From Selenomonas ruminantium subsp. lactilytica TAM6421 (lineage in GTDB: Bacteria > Bacillota > Negativicutes > Selenomonadales > Selenomonadaceae), in contig NC_017068.1 in NCBI RefSeq assembly GCF_000284095.1, positions 806,001 through 870,000 on the forward strand: 64,000 bases of DNA. Reading direction: 5' to 3'. A program made the translations under genes and the position numbers. Positions 1-8,766 of this stretch are shown here, one piece after another. Position 1 is the first letter of the stretch. Every line of letters begins with the position of its first letter. The notes beneath the pieces were generated by a model that did no database searches, had not been told where the DNA came from, and saw only the letters and a list, made by a program, of their open reading frames with translations.

Positions 1-650
1 TGATCAGCTCCCAGGATCACAAACGTGCTTATGATGGGGACAAGGGCCCAAATACCGGCGGTATGGGCACCTATGCACCGGCGCCGGTCATGACGGACAA
101 GATGGTGCAGGAAGCCTACGATAAGATCCTTGTGCCCACCATCAAGGCCATGGAAGCAGAGGGCAAGCCCTATAAAGGCTGCCTCTATGCCGGCCTGATG
201 ATTACGGCCGAGGGCCCAAAAGTGGTGGAATTCAACGCCCGTTTCGGCGATCCCGAAACCCAGGTGGTACTGCCATTGCTGAACAGTGATCTGGTGGACA
301 TCATGCTGGCCTGTGCGGACGGCACGCTGGCAGAGCAGGATATCCAGTGGAGCGATGGCGCGGCAGTCTGTGTGGTTATGGCCGCTGGCGGCTATCCTAA
401 GGCCTACAAGAAGGGCGATGCCATTACCGGTCTGGATGATGCCAAGGCTGCCGGCGCTTTGATCTTCCATGCGGGCACGGCCCATAAGGATGGACAGATC
501 GTTACAGACGGCGGTCGTGTGCTGGGCGTAGTAGCCAAAGCAGACACGGTGCGGGCGGCTGTGGACAAGGCCTATGCGGGTGTAGAGAAGATCTCCTTTA
601 AGGACGCTTTTTACCGCAAGGATATTGCCCATCGGGCTTTGGAACGTTAA
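1..650 (+). CDS. purD: Phosphoribosylamine--glycine ligase, C-terminal part (5' truncated)
   Basis: The window opens inside this gene; the frame is open from base 3 and gives 215 residues to the TAA at 648-650. PurD joins glycine to 5-phosphoribosylamine with ATP to make GAR in purine synthesis in the cytoplasm. The ATP-grasp motif SQDHKRAYDGDKGPNTGGMG lies at the very start, followed by the metal-binding VVEFNARFGDPETQ stretch and the C-terminal domain (GAAVCVVMAAGGYP), in the family order. The N-terminal half is outside the window. It is followed by a strong promoter for the next gene, so it probably ends the pur operon. Confidence 0.97.
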   Translation, partial: ISSQDHKRAYDGDKGPNTGGMGTYAPAPVMTDKMVQEAYDKILVPTIKAMEAEGKPYKGCLYAGLMITAEGPKVVEFNARFGDPETQVVLPLLNSDLVDIMLACADGTLAEQDIQWSDGAAVCVVMAAGGYPKAYKKGDAITGLDDAKAAGALIFHAGTAHKDGQIVTDGGRVLGVVAKADTVRAAVDKAYAGVEKISFKDAFYRKDIAHRALER

Positions 651-667
651 GTATACATAAATTTTTA

Positions 668-696
668 TTTACAACTTCATGCAGGTCTATTATAAT
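668..696 (+). promoter_or_regulatory. Sigma-A type promoter of the AGCS symporter gene
   Basis: TTTACA (668-673) and TATAAT (691-696) are separated by 17 bp. The predicted start near 703 leaves a leader of about 85 nt before the ATG at 790, which holds the hairpin at 724-757. Confidence 0.7.
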
Positions 697-723
697 ACTA
701 CATATAGACGTCAACGAAGGACG

Positions 724-757
724 CTCTTCTGCGGGATTCATAGCAGAAGAGTTTTCT
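724..757 (+). terminator. Leader hairpin with T-rich tail (possible attenuator)
   Basis: CTCTTCTGC (724-732) pairs perfectly with GCAGAAGAG (743-751) across a 10-nt loop and is followed by TTTTCTTAT. It lies between the promoter and the coding start of the symporter, so it would end transcripts before the gene unless antiterminated. No ligand-binding aptamer was recognised upstream of it; the space is only about 20 nt. Confidence 0.5.
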
Positions 758-789
758 TATGTTATAGCTTAAAAAAGGGATGTGAGAAT

Positions 790-2211
790 ATGGACTTTGC
801 AACTTTAATGGCTGACATCAACAATTTTGTTTGGGGGCCTGTGATGCTGGCCCTGCTGGTGGGAACAGGGGTGTTCCTGACCGTAAGACTGAAATTCCTG
901 CCTTGGCGCAACCTTGCTTACGCCATTCGCATGATCTTCCGTCACCGGGATGAACATGAAGGGGATATTTCGCCTTTCCAGTCTTTGATGACGGCGCTTT
1001 CCGCCACTGTGGGTACTGGTAACATTGTGGGTGTGGCTACCGCTATGGTATTGGGTGGCCCCGGCGCTTTGGTCTGGATGTGGATCAGTGCTGCTTTTGG
1101 CTTGTCCACGAAATATGCGGAATCCGTTTTGGCGGTAAAATACCGGGAAACCAACTCTGTCGGCGAGATGTCCGGCGGCCCCATGTATGCCATGCGCCAC
1201 GGCATCAAGAACAAATATGCCGGCCGTACATTGGCTTTCCTGTTTGCCCTGTTTGTGGTACTGTCTTCCTTCGGTATCGGCAATATGACTCAGGCCAATT
1301 CCATTGCGGCAGCTCTGTCTTCCAGCTATGCTGTGCCTTCCTGGCTTACGGGCGGTGTGATTGCCGCTTTGGCCCTGGTGGTGCTTATTCGGGGCATCCG
1401 CAGCATTGGCAAGGTGTCCAGCGTAGTGGTGCCGGGCATGGCAGCCTTCTACTTTGTGATGGCTGCTATCGTCATCATTGCCAATTTTGAGGCAGTGCCT
1501 GCCGGGATTGCCGAGATGTTCCGCATGGCCTTCTCCTTTGATTCCGTGGCTGGCGGCGTGGGCGGCTCCATTGTGGCCACCATGCTGACCTCCATGCGCT
1601 GGGGCGTGGCCCGGGGCGTTTTCTCCAATGAGGCAGGTCTTGGCTCGGCTCCTATTGCGGCGGCTGCTGCCCGCACGGACCATGCCTCCCGTCAGGGCTA
1701 TGTCAATATGACGGGTACCTTCTTCGACACCATGATCGTCTGCATGCTGACGGGCCTCGTTATTGCATCCTCCGGCATGCTGGGCGCAACGAATCCTGCC
1801 ACTGGCGAACTGCTCTCCGGTGCTGAGCTTACCATTGCGGCCTTCAGCACGGTGTTCGGCGAATACGGCAAGCTGATCATCTCCATTTCCTTGAGCCTCT
1901 TTGCCTTCTCCACCATCCTGGGCTGGGAATATTACGGCGAAAAGGCCCTGGAATACCTCATCAAGAAGCGTCCGGTCATCATGGGCTATCGCGTGCTGTT
2001 TGCCCTTGTGACCTTCGTGGGTGCCACCACGGCTCTGGAAGTGGTTTGGAACTTCTCCGATACCATGAACGGCCTGATGGCCATTCCGAACCTTATCTGC
2101 CTGCTCTGGCTCAATAAGGATATCGCCGACGAATGCTTTGAGTTCCAGCGTGAAGTGGTAATCAAGGAAAAAAACGGTGAAGTCGTGGACCTGACCTGCG
2201 AATCCGAGTAA
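790..2211 (+). CDS. Sodium:alanine/glycine symporter, AGCS family
   Basis: A 473-aa polytopic membrane protein that imports alanine, glycine or a similar small amino acid with Na+. The start at 790 is chosen because AAGGGA lies 9 bp upstream; longer in-frame starts would run through the leader hairpin. Family signatures include SALSATVGTGNIVGVATA near residue 80, SGGPMYAMRHG near 130, and RWGVARGVFSNEAGLGSAP near 275, the conserved stretch that lines the ion and substrate path. Length is typical of the family. It has its own promoter and a strong terminator, so it appears monocistronic. The exact amino acid cannot be read from sequence. Confidence 0.93.
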   Translation: MDFATLMADINNFVWGPVMLALLVGTGVFLTVRLKFLPWRNLAYAIRMIFRHRDEHEGDISPFQSLMTALSATVGTGNIVGVATAMVLGGPGALVWMWISAAFGLSTKYAESVLAVKYRETNSVGEMSGGPMYAMRHGIKNKYAGRTLAFLFALFVVLSSFGIGNMTQANSIAAALSSSYAVPSWLTGGVIAALALVVLIRGIRSIGKVSSVVVPGMAAFYFVMAAIVIIANFEAVPAGIAEMFRMAFSFDSVAGGVGGSIVATMLTSMRWGVARGVFSNEAGLGSAPIAAAAARTDHASRQGYVNMTGTFFDTMIVCMLTGLVIASSGMLGATNPATGELLSGAELTIAAFSTVFGEYGKLIISISLSLFAFSTILGWEYYGEKALEYLIKKRPVIMGYRVLFALVTFVGATTALEVVWNFSDTMNGLMAIPNLICLLWLNKDIADECFEFQREVVIKEKNGEVVDLTCESE

Positions 2212-2240
2212 GGTCATCAAAGAATAAATCGCATAAGCAA

Positions 2241-2318
2241 AAAAAGCCCGGTGCAACTGTTTCTGGAGCGTTTGGCGCGTAAGCGTCTTAGCGGAAGAAA
2301 TAGTTGCACCGGGTTTTT
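2241..2318. terminator. Bidirectional terminator between converging genes
   Basis: A 17-bp near-perfect stem (2247-2263 with 2297-2313, CCCGGTGCAACTGTTTC side) carries an A-run on its left and GGGTTTTT on its right. It can serve both the symporter and the convergent LptA-like gene. Confidence 0.85.
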
Positions 2319-2349
2319 CAGCAACGATGTAAACAAAAACTATAGCGGA

Positions 2350-2886
2350 TTATCTTGCTACATCATCTTTTTCTAAGTCGAATTCTAGGTGAGTGGTGGT
2401 ATTGCTTTTTCCCTTATGTACCCACAGTACATGACCGTCGAAAATCACGATATGGGTTTTCCAATTGTACTGCATATTGTCTCCGTGAATCATCAGCCCC
2501 GGCCGTTCCACGCCGCAGCGGTTGCCGAAGAACCAGACGGTGTTGCCGGAAAGTTCAGCATAGAGGGCGTCACTGGTGAAGGTCAGTTCCCCTTCCGTGA
2601 TTGTTGCACGCCCATCAGCCCAAACCTGCAGGGTGTTGGCATTTATCTTGGCATTGTTAGCCGTAATCAGGCGCCCCTCACATTGAATGCGGACATTGCC
2701 TGAGAGGTTATAGAGACCACTTTCTTCGTTATAGGTACTGCGGTCTGCCGTGACCACAGGCTGGTACTTGCTTTGGGCCATGTCCGTATTGATGGTATGG
2801 CCGGGCGTTCCGGCTTTTACAAGACAGGGATATATCAAAAGTAGGAATAAGGCGATTATCAGTTGAGGAATGCGTATTTTTTCCAT
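2350..2886 (-). CDS. LptA/OstA-like periplasmic LPS-transport protein
   Basis: A 178-aa protein with a signal peptide (basic MEKIRIPQ, then a hydrophobic stretch ending near CLVKAG) followed by an OstA/LptA-type beta-jellyroll. Typical repeats are visible: VVTADRSTYNEESGLYNLSG, NVRIQCEGRLITANNAKI, and later DGHVLWVHKG. LptA proteins bridge lipopolysaccharide across the periplasm, so this supports a diderm organism. It stands alone on the minus strand, away from other lpt genes, and could be a second LptA/LptC-like paralogue rather than the main one. The call rests on the repeat pattern and the signal peptide. Confidence 0.75.
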   Translation of the reverse strand: MEKIRIPQLIIALFLLLIYPCLVKAGTPGHTINTDMAQSKYQPVVTADRSTYNEESGLYNLSGNVRIQCEGRLITANNAKINANTLQVWADGRATITEGELTFTSDALYAELSGNTVWFFGNRCGVERPGLMIHGDNMQYNWKTHIVIFDGHVLWVHKGKSNTTTHLEFDLEKDDVAR

Positions 2887-3155
2887 AGAATCCGCTCCTT
2901 CTGCGCTTAGTTTACTTATATTTTACCGCAAAATCATGGTTTTGGCAAAAAACAAGCTAAAACTGCTGTTATAGTGAAGAAGTGGAGAATAGGCTGAGTA
3001 TACCGTGCTGTTGGGCCACGGTCGTTGCAATGACGGCAAAAAAAGATTGCCATTATGAGTAAAGCGCAGGAGATTTTAAAATTTTACAGAATATATAATA
3101 AAGTGTACACACATTTGCAGATAAAGTCCCAGACAGTGGGGAGGGGGAGACATTT
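2887..3155. other. Divergent intergenic region
   Basis: This spacer separates the minus-strand LptA-like gene from the pheC-like gene. A TATAAT (3094-3099) could be the -10 of the pheC-like gene, but no good -35 stands 17 bp upstream. A GGGAGGGGGAG ribosome-binding site precedes the ATG at 3156. I see no ORF or stable RNA here. Confidence 0.35.
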
Positions 3156-3950
3156 ATGCTGAGAAAAGTTGTGCCGGTTAATATGATCTGCTTGCTGCTG
3201 ATGGCAGTGCTGATGTTGACCGGGATAAGGGCAGAGGCTGGCCATCTTGAGGATATTTCTGCCAGAGGAACGATTCGAATTGGCACCACCGGGGATTACA
3301 TTCCCATGTCATACTTAAACCCGCAAACCGGAGAGTATGAAGGGATTGATGCAGAGCTGTCACAGCTTATTGCCGATTCTCTGGGGGTAAAGATCCAGTA
3401 TGTGCTGACAACCTGGCCGACCCTTGCTGCCGATACGCAGGCAGGAAAATTCGATATCGCCCTCTGCGGCATTTCCCGCAATTACAACCGGGCAAGAACC
3501 ATGGCCATGTCGGATGCCTATGGGGAAGGGATCTTTGGCAAGACCATCCTCTGCCGCGCCAAGGATGCCGAGCGCTTTCAAAGCCTGGCAGACATTGACA
3601 GGCCGGAAGTGCGCGTGATGATCAACCCGGGCGGGACAAATGAGAAGTTTGCCCATGCGAATCTGAAAAAGGCTAAAATCATTGTTTACAATGACAATGC
3701 GGATATTCCCCGCCAGATTGCAGAGGGCAAAGCCGATATCATGATCACAGAAACCGTGGAAGCTGCTCATTATGTCCGCATGGACAAGCGGCTGGCCGCG
3801 CCTCTCAAGGATAAGCCCTTCACCCGTCACTCTTGCGGCATACTGATGAAAAAAGGCGATCAGGAATGGCTGAATTACATCAATTTCGTTCTGGCAGAGC
3901 TGAAGATGGACGGCACCATGGAGAAGCTGGAGAAAAAGTATCTGAAATAA
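3156..3950 (+). CDS. pheC: Periplasmic cyclohexadienyl (arogenate/prephenate) dehydratase, PheC-like
   Basis: A 264-aa secreted protein of the periplasmic solute-binding fold with an N-terminal signal peptide (MLRKVV, then a hydrophobic run to about residue 28). It would generally be called an amino-acid ABC-transporter binding protein, but it carries NPGGTNEKFAHANLKKAKI near residue 155 and DNADIPRQIAEGKADIMITE after it. That is the signature of the PheC cyclohexadienyl dehydratases, which turn prephenate into phenylpyruvate and arogenate into phenylalanine. TTGDY near the mature N-terminus also fits PheC. No permease or ATPase gene lies nearby, which favours an enzyme over a transporter subunit. 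Confidence 0.75.
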   Translation: MLRKVVPVNMICLLLMAVLMLTGIRAEAGHLEDISARGTIRIGTTGDYIPMSYLNPQTGEYEGIDAELSQLIADSLGVKIQYVLTTWPTLAADTQAGKFDIALCGISRNYNRARTMAMSDAYGEGIFGKTILCRAKDAERFQSLADIDRPEVRVMINPGGTNEKFAHANLKKAKIIVYNDNADIPRQIAEGKADIMITETVEAAHYVRMDKRLAAPLKDKPFTRHSCGILMKKGDQEWLNYINFVLAELKMDGTMEKLEKKYLK

Positions 3951-3962
3951 TAAAATGAAGAC

Positions 3963-3992
3963 GGCACGGGCAAAAGTCCCGTGCCCATTTTA
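3963..3992 (+). terminator. Intrinsic terminator after the pheC-like gene
   Basis: GGCACGGG (3963-3970) pairs with CCCGTGCC (3978-3985) across a 7-nt loop and is followed by CATTTTAT. Confidence 0.8.
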
Positions 3993-4045
3993 TATCTTTG
4001 TGGTAAAAAGGTGTAAATCAATCGTTCTGCTGATATCAAATGTCT

Positions 4046-4074
4046 TTGTGTTTCCGCCTGTTTTGTGGTATCAT
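4046..4074 (+). promoter_or_regulatory. Promoter of the tgt-yajC-secDF cluster
   Basis: TTGTGT (4046-4051) and TATCAT (4069-4074) are 17 bp apart, about 60 bp before the tgt start. Both hexamers differ from consensus. Confidence 0.45.
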
Positions 4075-4117
4075 TTACAGTTGGTAGCGGTCTATCATCG
4101 GACTGCTGAACAGCTGA

Positions 4118-5251
<1,134 letters not shown>

Positions 5252-5275
5252 TAATTTGAAGAAGAGGTGCTTACT

Positions 5276-5563
5276 ATGACTCCGGAAACCATGACAGCTT
5301 TGGGCACTTGGGGCCCTATCTTTGTGATGATCGCCATTTTCTATTTCCTGCTGTACCGCCCGCAGAAGGCGGCCCAGAAACGCCGCATGAGCATGCTGGA
5401 TACACTGGAAAAGGGCAACAAGGTAATGACCATCGGCGGCATCTATGGGACTATCGCAGGCATTGACGAGAAGGTCATCAAGCTGAAGATCGCGGAAAAT
5501 ACCGTGATTGAGGTTTCCCGGGCTTCCATCAACGCCAATATCACCCAGGACAAGCAGGCCTGA
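5276..5563 (+). CDS. yajC: SecDF-associated protein YajC
   Basis: A 95-aa single-span membrane protein: one helix (PIFVMIAIFYFLLYRP) with the family FYFLLYRPQKAAQKRR junction, then a small cytoplasmic domain (KGNKVMTIGGIYGTIAGID). YajC joins SecD and SecF in the accessory translocase complex. The ATG at 5276 is preferred because GAAGAGG lies 8 bp upstream; the in-frame GTG at 5267 overlaps that site. It is downstream of tgt by 24 bp and upstream of fthC by 3 bp. Confidence 0.95.
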   Translation: MTPETMTALGTWGPIFVMIAIFYFLLYRPQKAAQKRRMSMLDTLEKGNKVMTIGGIYGTIAGIDEKVIKLKIAENTVIEVSRASINANITQDKQA

Positions 5564-5566
5564 GCC

Positions 5567-6160
5567 ATGGACGGGGTAAATAAGGAACTGCAGGCTGAGA
5601 AAAAGGCCTTGCGGTCAAAGATCCTTGCCGCCCGCCGGGAGCTCAAGGAGGCTTACCGGCAAAAGGCCAGCCAGCGCATGATTGATGTGTTCTGTGCCTT
5701 GCCGGATTTCAAGGCGCCCAAAACGGTGCTCTGCTATGCGTCCATGGCGGACGAAGTACAGCTAAAGCCCCTGGTGGAGCGCTTTCTGGCAGCAGGTGTG
5801 ACGGTGGCTATGCCGCATGTTATCGGCAAGGGGCAGATGGAGGCCGTGACGCTGGCCAGCCTTGACAATCTGGTGGAGGGGGAATATGGCATATTGACGC
5901 CGGATCTGGCCAAGGGGAAGGTCGTTCCTCCAGAGCAGCTGGATCTGATTATCGTGCCCGGTGTGGCCTTTGATACCAGAGGCGAACGCCTGGGCATGGG
6001 GGCCGGGTTCTATGATGCGTATATAGCGCAGGCGGTTAACGCCAAGCGAGTTGCATTGGCTTATTCGTGCCAATTGGTGGCGGATGTGCCCATGGAAGAA
6101 CATGATGTCCTGGTGCATAAGATCATTACTGAGCAGGGGATTTATAACTGTCTCTTGTAG
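5567..6160 (+). CDS. fthC: 5-formyltetrahydrofolate cyclo-ligase
   Basis: A 197-aa enzyme that converts 5-formyl-THF to 5,10-methenyl-THF with ATP. The N-terminal basic KKALRSKILAARREL and the C-terminal VPGVAFDTRGERLGMGAGFY, with the glycine-rich nucleotide loop and the YDAYI continuation, are characteristic. Length is normal. Its ATG follows the yajC stop by 3 bp, so it is in the same operon although its function is unrelated to secretion. An alternative name is ygfA. Confidence 0.93.
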   Translation: MDGVNKELQAEKKALRSKILAARRELKEAYRQKASQRMIDVFCALPDFKAPKTVLCYASMADEVQLKPLVERFLAAGVTVAMPHVIGKGQMEAVTLASLDNLVEGEYGILTPDLAKGKVVPPEQLDLIIVPGVAFDTRGERLGMGAGFYDAYIAQAVNAKRVALAYSCQLVADVPMEEHDVLVHKIITEQGIYNCLL

Positions 6161-6173
6161 GGGAGTGTGTATT

Positions 6174-6884
6174 ATGGAAGTAAAGATTGGCATGGCCAAG
6201 ACTTCTAAGTATGCAACGGAAGTCTGTGGCGATACTTGTGATATTGTTGAGCGTCCTCATGGGGGGATTTCGGCAATCATTGCGGATGGGCAGGGCAATG
6301 GGCTGGCGGCCCATCATACCAGCAGTTGGGTGGTGAATAAGGCCACGCAGCTGATTTCCGACGGAGCCCGTGACGGGGCGGTGGCCCGGGCGGTGCATGA
6401 TTATCTTTATGCCATGAAGGACAAGAAGGTGTCCTGCACCTTGACGGTGGTCAGTGCCGATCTCGATACGGAGACGGCGGTGATCAGCCGCAATTCCAAC
6501 TGTCCGGTCATCATCAGGACGCCGGAGTATGAGACGGTCTATGATGAGAATGTGGAGCCCATTGGTGTCAACCGTCATATGAAGCCTTTGATGTATGAGG
6601 TGCCGCTGACGGCAGGCATGATCATCGTGTCCTATACCGATGGCATTGCCCATGCGGGGAAGAAGCGCAGCGGCCGTCCGGCAGAGTTTGAGAAAATCAT
6701 GGAGATTGTCCGCAAGAACGAGGCAGAGGATGCGGCGTTTATTGCCAAGAGCATTATGGATTATGCCTTGTCGCTGGATGCGGATAAGGCTAGTGATGAC
6801 ATGACGGTTCTCGTCATGGGGATAACGGACGGCTCTCCGTCCAGCCCCAAGATAGAGCAGCTTGAGGTAACATATCCATATTAA
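6174..6884 (+). CDS. SpoIIE/PP2C-like serine phosphatase
   Basis: A 236-aa soluble protein with the stage II E-type phosphatase fold. AIIADGQGNGLAAHHTS near residue 35 carries the metal-binding Asp, IIVSYTDGIAHAGKK near 160 matches the second Asp motif, and KASDDMTVLVMG near 210 the third Asp, so the catalytic residues look intact. The start at 6174 gives a complete domain and follows GGGGAG. No anti-sigma factor or antagonist gene is adjacent, so its substrate is unknown. It sits inside the tgt-secDF run, 13 bp after fthC. Confidence 0.75.
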   Translation: MEVKIGMAKTSKYATEVCGDTCDIVERPHGGISAIIADGQGNGLAAHHTSSWVVNKATQLISDGARDGAVARAVHDYLYAMKDKKVSCTLTVVSADLDTETAVISRNSNCPVIIRTPEYETVYDENVEPIGVNRHMKPLMYEVPLTAGMIIVSYTDGIAHAGKKRSGRPAEFEKIMEIVRKNEAEDAAFIAKSIMDYALSLDADKASDDMTVLVMGITDGSPSSPKIEQLEVTYPY

Positions 6885-6894
6885 GTTAATGAGT

Positions 6895-7001
6895 AGTTGT
6901 GTACTTTTCTTTGGTGCAAAGAAAAGTACCAAAAGAAACTGCGGCCTGAAATTCCTTCCGGGAATTTACGGCCGCAGGGCGCTCATCCTTGAGCGCCAGG
7001 G
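6895..7001. repeat. Chain of three hairpins (REP/MITE-like intergenic repeat)
   Basis: Three dyads follow one another. GTACTTTTCTTTG (6901-6913) pairs with CAAAGAAAAGTAC (6917-6929) over 3 nt. TGCGGCC (6940-6946) pairs with GGCCGCA near 6976, with an inner AAATTCC/GGAATTT. GGCGCTCA pairs with TGAGCGCC near 6979-6999. No open frame here looks coding. The arrangement resembles dispersed intergenic repeats; only one copy is visible in the window. Confidence 0.55.
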
Positions 7002-7141
7002 AAACCGTAGCTGGCCCCATAGCCCGCCACTTTGGGGAGGGGGGGAATATGCCGGTGGCATATTTCTGGCGTCAGCGGTGGGAGGGGCATTTGCCTCTTA
7101 TTCCCTTATAAATTTTATATAACTGGATAGGAGTGATTGTC

Positions 7142-7510
7142 TTGAAGATTGCGATTGTAGGAGTTTGTGCTTCGGGGAAGACTACGCTTGTGGCTGGATT
7201 AAAGGCTGCTGGGTATGATGCTTATAATGTGGCGCAGGAACATTCCGGGATTCATGATTTTTGGGCGAAGCGCCATCCAGATATTTTGGTGATGATTGAT
7301 GCGACCATGCCTGCTATCCATAAGCGGCGGGTGGTTTATTGGGATGAATCCCGGTTGGAAGTCCAGCATAAGCGGCTGGCGGATGCCAAGGCGCATGCGG
7401 ATCTCTACATTCAGACTGATAAATACAATGCCCAGCAGGTGCGGGATAAGGTCATCAACTTTATCCAAGAATACAGAAAACGAAAGACAAAAGGGGATGA
7501 AATCTCTTGA
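7142..7510 (+). CDS. Small P-loop NTPase of unknown role
   Basis: A 122-aa protein that begins MKIAIVGVCASGKTTL, a Walker A motif at residues 7-14, and contains PDILVMIDATM, which may serve as Walker B. The last third is basic and helical. The start at TTG 7142 is chosen because ATAGGAG stands 8 bp upstream. The stop overlaps the start of secD by 3 bases, so the two are co-translated. It is reminiscent of small nucleotide-kinase-like P-loop proteins, but I cannot assign a reaction. A link to secretion is suggested only by position. Confidence 0.7.
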   Translation: MKIAIVGVCASGKTTLVAGLKAAGYDAYNVAQEHSGIHDFWAKRHPDILVMIDATMPAIHKRRVVYWDESRLEVQHKRLADAKAHADLYIQTDKYNAQQVRDKVINFIQEYRKRKTKGDEIS

Positions 7511-8766
7511 GAAAGAACAATCTCATGAAACTGATTGTCTGTGTCGTTGCCATCATTGGCATTTTCCTGGCCTTTGTGAAGCCGTTGGCTTTCTCCATCC
7601 GTCAGGGACTTGACCTGCAGGGCGGTACCCATGTGGTACTCGAAGCAGAGGACACAGATATTGCCAAGGTAAATGATGATGCCATGAACCGCGTGGTCAC
7701 CATCATGGAAAAGCGTGTAAACTCTTTGGGCCTTACGGAGCCGATTATCCAGCGTGAAGGTGAGCGCCGGGTCATCATCGAACTGCCGGGCGTCAAAGAT
7801 CCCGATGCGGCCATCAAGACCATCGGCAAGACCGCTATGCTGGAATTCAAAGATGAGGAAGGCAACACCGTCCTCACGGGTACGGATCTGAAAGATGCTC
7901 AGGCAGCTACCAATCAGCAGAGCGGCCAGAATGTGGTCAATCTGGAATTCTCCGATGAGGGCGCTAAGAAATTTGCGGATCTCACCACGAAAAACGTGGG
8001 GCGCACCATTGCCATCCTGCTGGACGGCGAAGTGCTGACGGCGCCGAATGTGCGTGAGCCGATTGTAGGTGGCAAGGCAGAAATCACGGGGCAGAAGACG
8101 CTGGAAGAAGCCCAGAACCTGGCTGTGGTGCTGCGCAGCGGTGCCCTGCCGGTGAAGGTCAACATCATCGAAACCCGTACCGTTGGCCCGACGCTCGGCC
8201 AGGATTCCAAGGATAAATCCGTCTTTGCCTTTGCTGTAGGTATTGGCGCCGTCCTGATCTTCATGCTCTTATTCTACCGTTTGTCCGGTTTTATCGCTGA
8301 CGTGGCTTTGATGGCTTATACGGTGGTGCTGCTGGCACTGTTGTATCTGCTGGATGCAACCCTGACACTGCCTGGTGTGGCCGGTATCATCCTGTCCATC
8401 GGTATGGCCGTTGACGCCAATGTGTTGATTTTCGAGCATTTCAAAGAAGAGTATCAGATTCAGGGAAAGACCTTGCGTCTGTCCATGGATGCGGGCTTCA
8501 AGCGTGCCTTCACGACCATCTTTGACTCCAATATCACCACGATCATCGCTGCTGGCGTGCTGTTCTTCTTAGGCACGGGCACGATTCGCGGCTTTGCCAT
8601 CACCCTTGGTCTGGGCACCATGCTCTCCATGCTGACGGCTATCACGCTTTCGCAGTATCTGCTGAAGCTCATGATCAATTCCAAGATTTCGGAAAATCCC
8701 AGTGCATATGGCGCTAACGGCTATATGCTGTGGAAAAAGGAGGACTTGAAGCATGAACAAGCTTGA
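7507..8766 (+). CDS. secD: Protein translocase subunit SecD
   Basis: A 419-aa membrane protein that uses the proton-motive force to pull preproteins out of SecYEG. It has an N-terminal TM helix, the D1 motif RQGLDLQGGTHVVLEA, a periplasmic P1 domain, and a C-terminal five-helix RND-type bundle with GIILSIGMAVDANVLIFEHF. The TTG start at 7507 overlaps the preceding stop, with AAGGGGA upstream; ATG at 7525 is an alternative. The C-terminus overlaps secF by 14 bp. Confidence 0.96.
   Translation: MRKNNLMKLIVCVVAIIGIFLAFVKPLAFSIRQGLDLQGGTHVVLEAEDTDIAKVNDDAMNRVVTIMEKRVNSLGLTEPIIQREGERRVIIELPGVKDPDAAIKTIGKTAMLEFKDEEGNTVLTGTDLKDAQAATNQQSGQNVVNLEFSDEGAKKFADLTTKNVGRTIAILLDGEVLTAPNVREPIVGGKAEITGQKTLEEAQNLAVVLRSGALPVKVNIIETRTVGPTLGQDSKDKSVFAFAVGIGAVLIFMLLFYRLSGFIADVALMAYTVVLLALLYLLDATLTLPGVAGIILSIGMAVDANVLIFEHFKEEYQIQGKTLRLSMDAGFKRAFTTIFDSNITTIIAAGVLFFLGTGTIRGFAITLGLGTMLSMLTAITLSQYLLKLMINSKISENPSAYGANGYMLWKKEDLKHEQA

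Noticed and set aside
805-2256. 483-codon minus-strand frame opposite the symporter
   Set aside because: His/Gln-rich antisense shadow of the AGCS gene. The transporter motifs on the plus strand are unambiguous.
6889-7122. 77-codon frame after the phosphatase gene
   Set aside because: It runs through three hairpins and a G-rich tract. No ribosome-binding site and no resemblance to a protein family.
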